DNA of 64,000 nt from Albidovulum denitrificans (GTDB lineage: Bacteria; Pseudomonadota; Alphaproteobacteria; Rhodobacterales; Rhodobacteraceae). This document shows, piece by piece, positions 62,836 to 64,000 of the stretch. The stretch is from positions 124,001-188,000 of the forward strand of contig NZ_PVEP01000001.1 in the NCBI RefSeq assembly GCF_002973535.1, in the 5' to 3' direction. How positions within the stretch are numbered: position 1 is the stretch's first letter; every line of letters starts with the position of its first letter. A program made the translations under genes and the position numbers. Below the pieces are notes generated by a model, which saw only the letters and a list, made by a program, of their open reading frames with translations, had not been told where the DNA came from and did not search any database.

Positions 62836-63285
62836 ATGACCCCGGAAACGCTGCGCTATGCCACGATCATGCTGGCCGCCGGGGTCGGCATCCCGATCCT
62901 TGCCGCGCTGAACGCCCAGTTGGGCGGGCGCATCGGCTCCCCCGCCGCCGCGGCCGTGATCCTGTTCGCGGTGGCGTTCTTTGGCTCGGCCCTGGTGATG
63001 GTGCTGACCGGCGGGACCGGGGCGCTGGCGGCCGCGCCCGGACAGCCGCCGAAGCTTTTCCTCGGCGGGCTTTTCGTAGCCTTCTACGTCCTTTCCGTCA
63101 CCTGGGTCGCGCCGCGCTTCGGCCTTGGCAACGCGATCACCTGCGTGTTGCTGGGACAGCTTCTGTCGGCCGCGGTGATCGACCAGTTCGGCCTGATGGG
63201 CGCGATGGTGCGCGAGGTGACGCCGATGCGGGCGGCGGGTTTGGCCCTGATGGCAATCGGCGTCTTTTTTACGCAACGCGGCTGA
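62836..63285 (+). CDS. YdcZ-type (DUF606) DMT transporter
   Basis: 149 aa, five helices, the half-size DMT type (TLRYATIMLAAGVGIPILAALNAQLGGRIGSPAAAAVILFAV, residues 5-46). It probably works as a dimer; substrate unknown. The ATG at 62836 follows GAGGAGG. It is divergent from the antiporter. Confidence 0.87.
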   Translation: MTPETLRYATIMLAAGVGIPILAALNAQLGGRIGSPAAAAVILFAVAFFGSALVMVLTGGTGALAAAPGQPPKLFLGGLFVAFYVLSVTWVAPRFGLGNAITCVLLGQLLSAAVIDQFGLMGAMVREVTPMRAAGLALMAIGVFFTQRG

Positions 63286-63333
63286 CGCGCGCGCGCTTGA
63301 CGCTGGGTCACGGGCGGGTGCGATCCCTAAGTC

Positions 63334-64000
<667 letters not shown>

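Overview
The window is GC-rich, densely packed chromosomal DNA from an alphaproteobacterium, most likely a member of the Rhodobacteraceae (Rhodobacter/Paracoccus/Roseobacter group). Reasons: a DUF1476 (F1-ATPase zeta inhibitor) gene, a TakP-type TRAP binding protein, Usg, a stand-alone corrinoid protein with a stand-alone homocysteine methyltransferase, alphaproteobacterial GTTC-N7-GTTC LexA-type boxes, and many 4-bp overlapping genes. Almost everything is core metabolism. I see no prophage, CRISPR array, transposase or plasmid functions.

Layout. 0.5-5.4 kb: small unknown gene, gyrA, usg, dusA. 5.5-9.6 kb: an exported-protein gene broken by an in-frame TAG, a Bcr/CflA exporter, TauE/SafE permease and a 2OG-oxygenase-like gene. 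9.8-11.5 kb: tRNA-Thr(TGT), modA with a perfect palindromic operator and a one-domain modE, tRNA-Ile2(CAT). 11.5-16.8 kb: purMN, rnd, a lipoprotein, sufE, DUF1638. 16.9-23.2 kb: a MacAB-like exporter, a corrinoid protein, a radical SAM gene under a LexA-type box and a homocysteine methyltransferase. 23.3-29.0 kb: ATPase zeta, TerB-like, purC-purS-(ADH, SulP)-purQ. 29.1-36.2 kb: DctB/DctD-like two-component pair, CorC/HlyC, xerD, unknown exported protein. 36.4-43.3 kb: aroK-aroB, ssb, LuxR-type regulator, lytic transglycosylase, guaA. 43.4-48 kb: ornithine cyclodeaminase, arginase and a divergent Lrp regulator, yqaA-dsbB, zinc peptidase, tRNA-Leu(CAA). 48.3-56.8 kb: Pit, tyrS, anmK, rarD, cupin, globin behind an FNR-type box, eno, EamA. 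57-61.7 kb: a candidate ncRNA, EF-hand protein and the ilvB-(ASST-like)-ilvN operon. 61.7-64 kb: CaCA antiporter, YdcZ-type protein and the start of takP.

Most notable. (1) The ilv operon has a complete attenuator: a promoter with 17-bp spacing, a 15-residue leader peptide with Ile-Leu-Val-Leu-Val, and a Rho-independent terminator before ilvB. (2) A ~95-bp palindromic element occurs three times, and in two copies its terminus supplies the stop codon of the neighbouring gene. (3) DUF1638, a corrinoid protein and a homocysteine methyltransferase lie within 7 kb, consistent with a split, B12-dependent methionine synthase. (4) The DctD-like regulator lacks the GAFTGA loop and has an altered Walker B. 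(5) ModE is reduced to its DNA-binding domain and modA has no modBC beside it. (6) A tandem-hairpin, terminator-ended stretch at about 57.1 kb may encode a small RNA. All similarity statements come from reading motifs; no database search was run.
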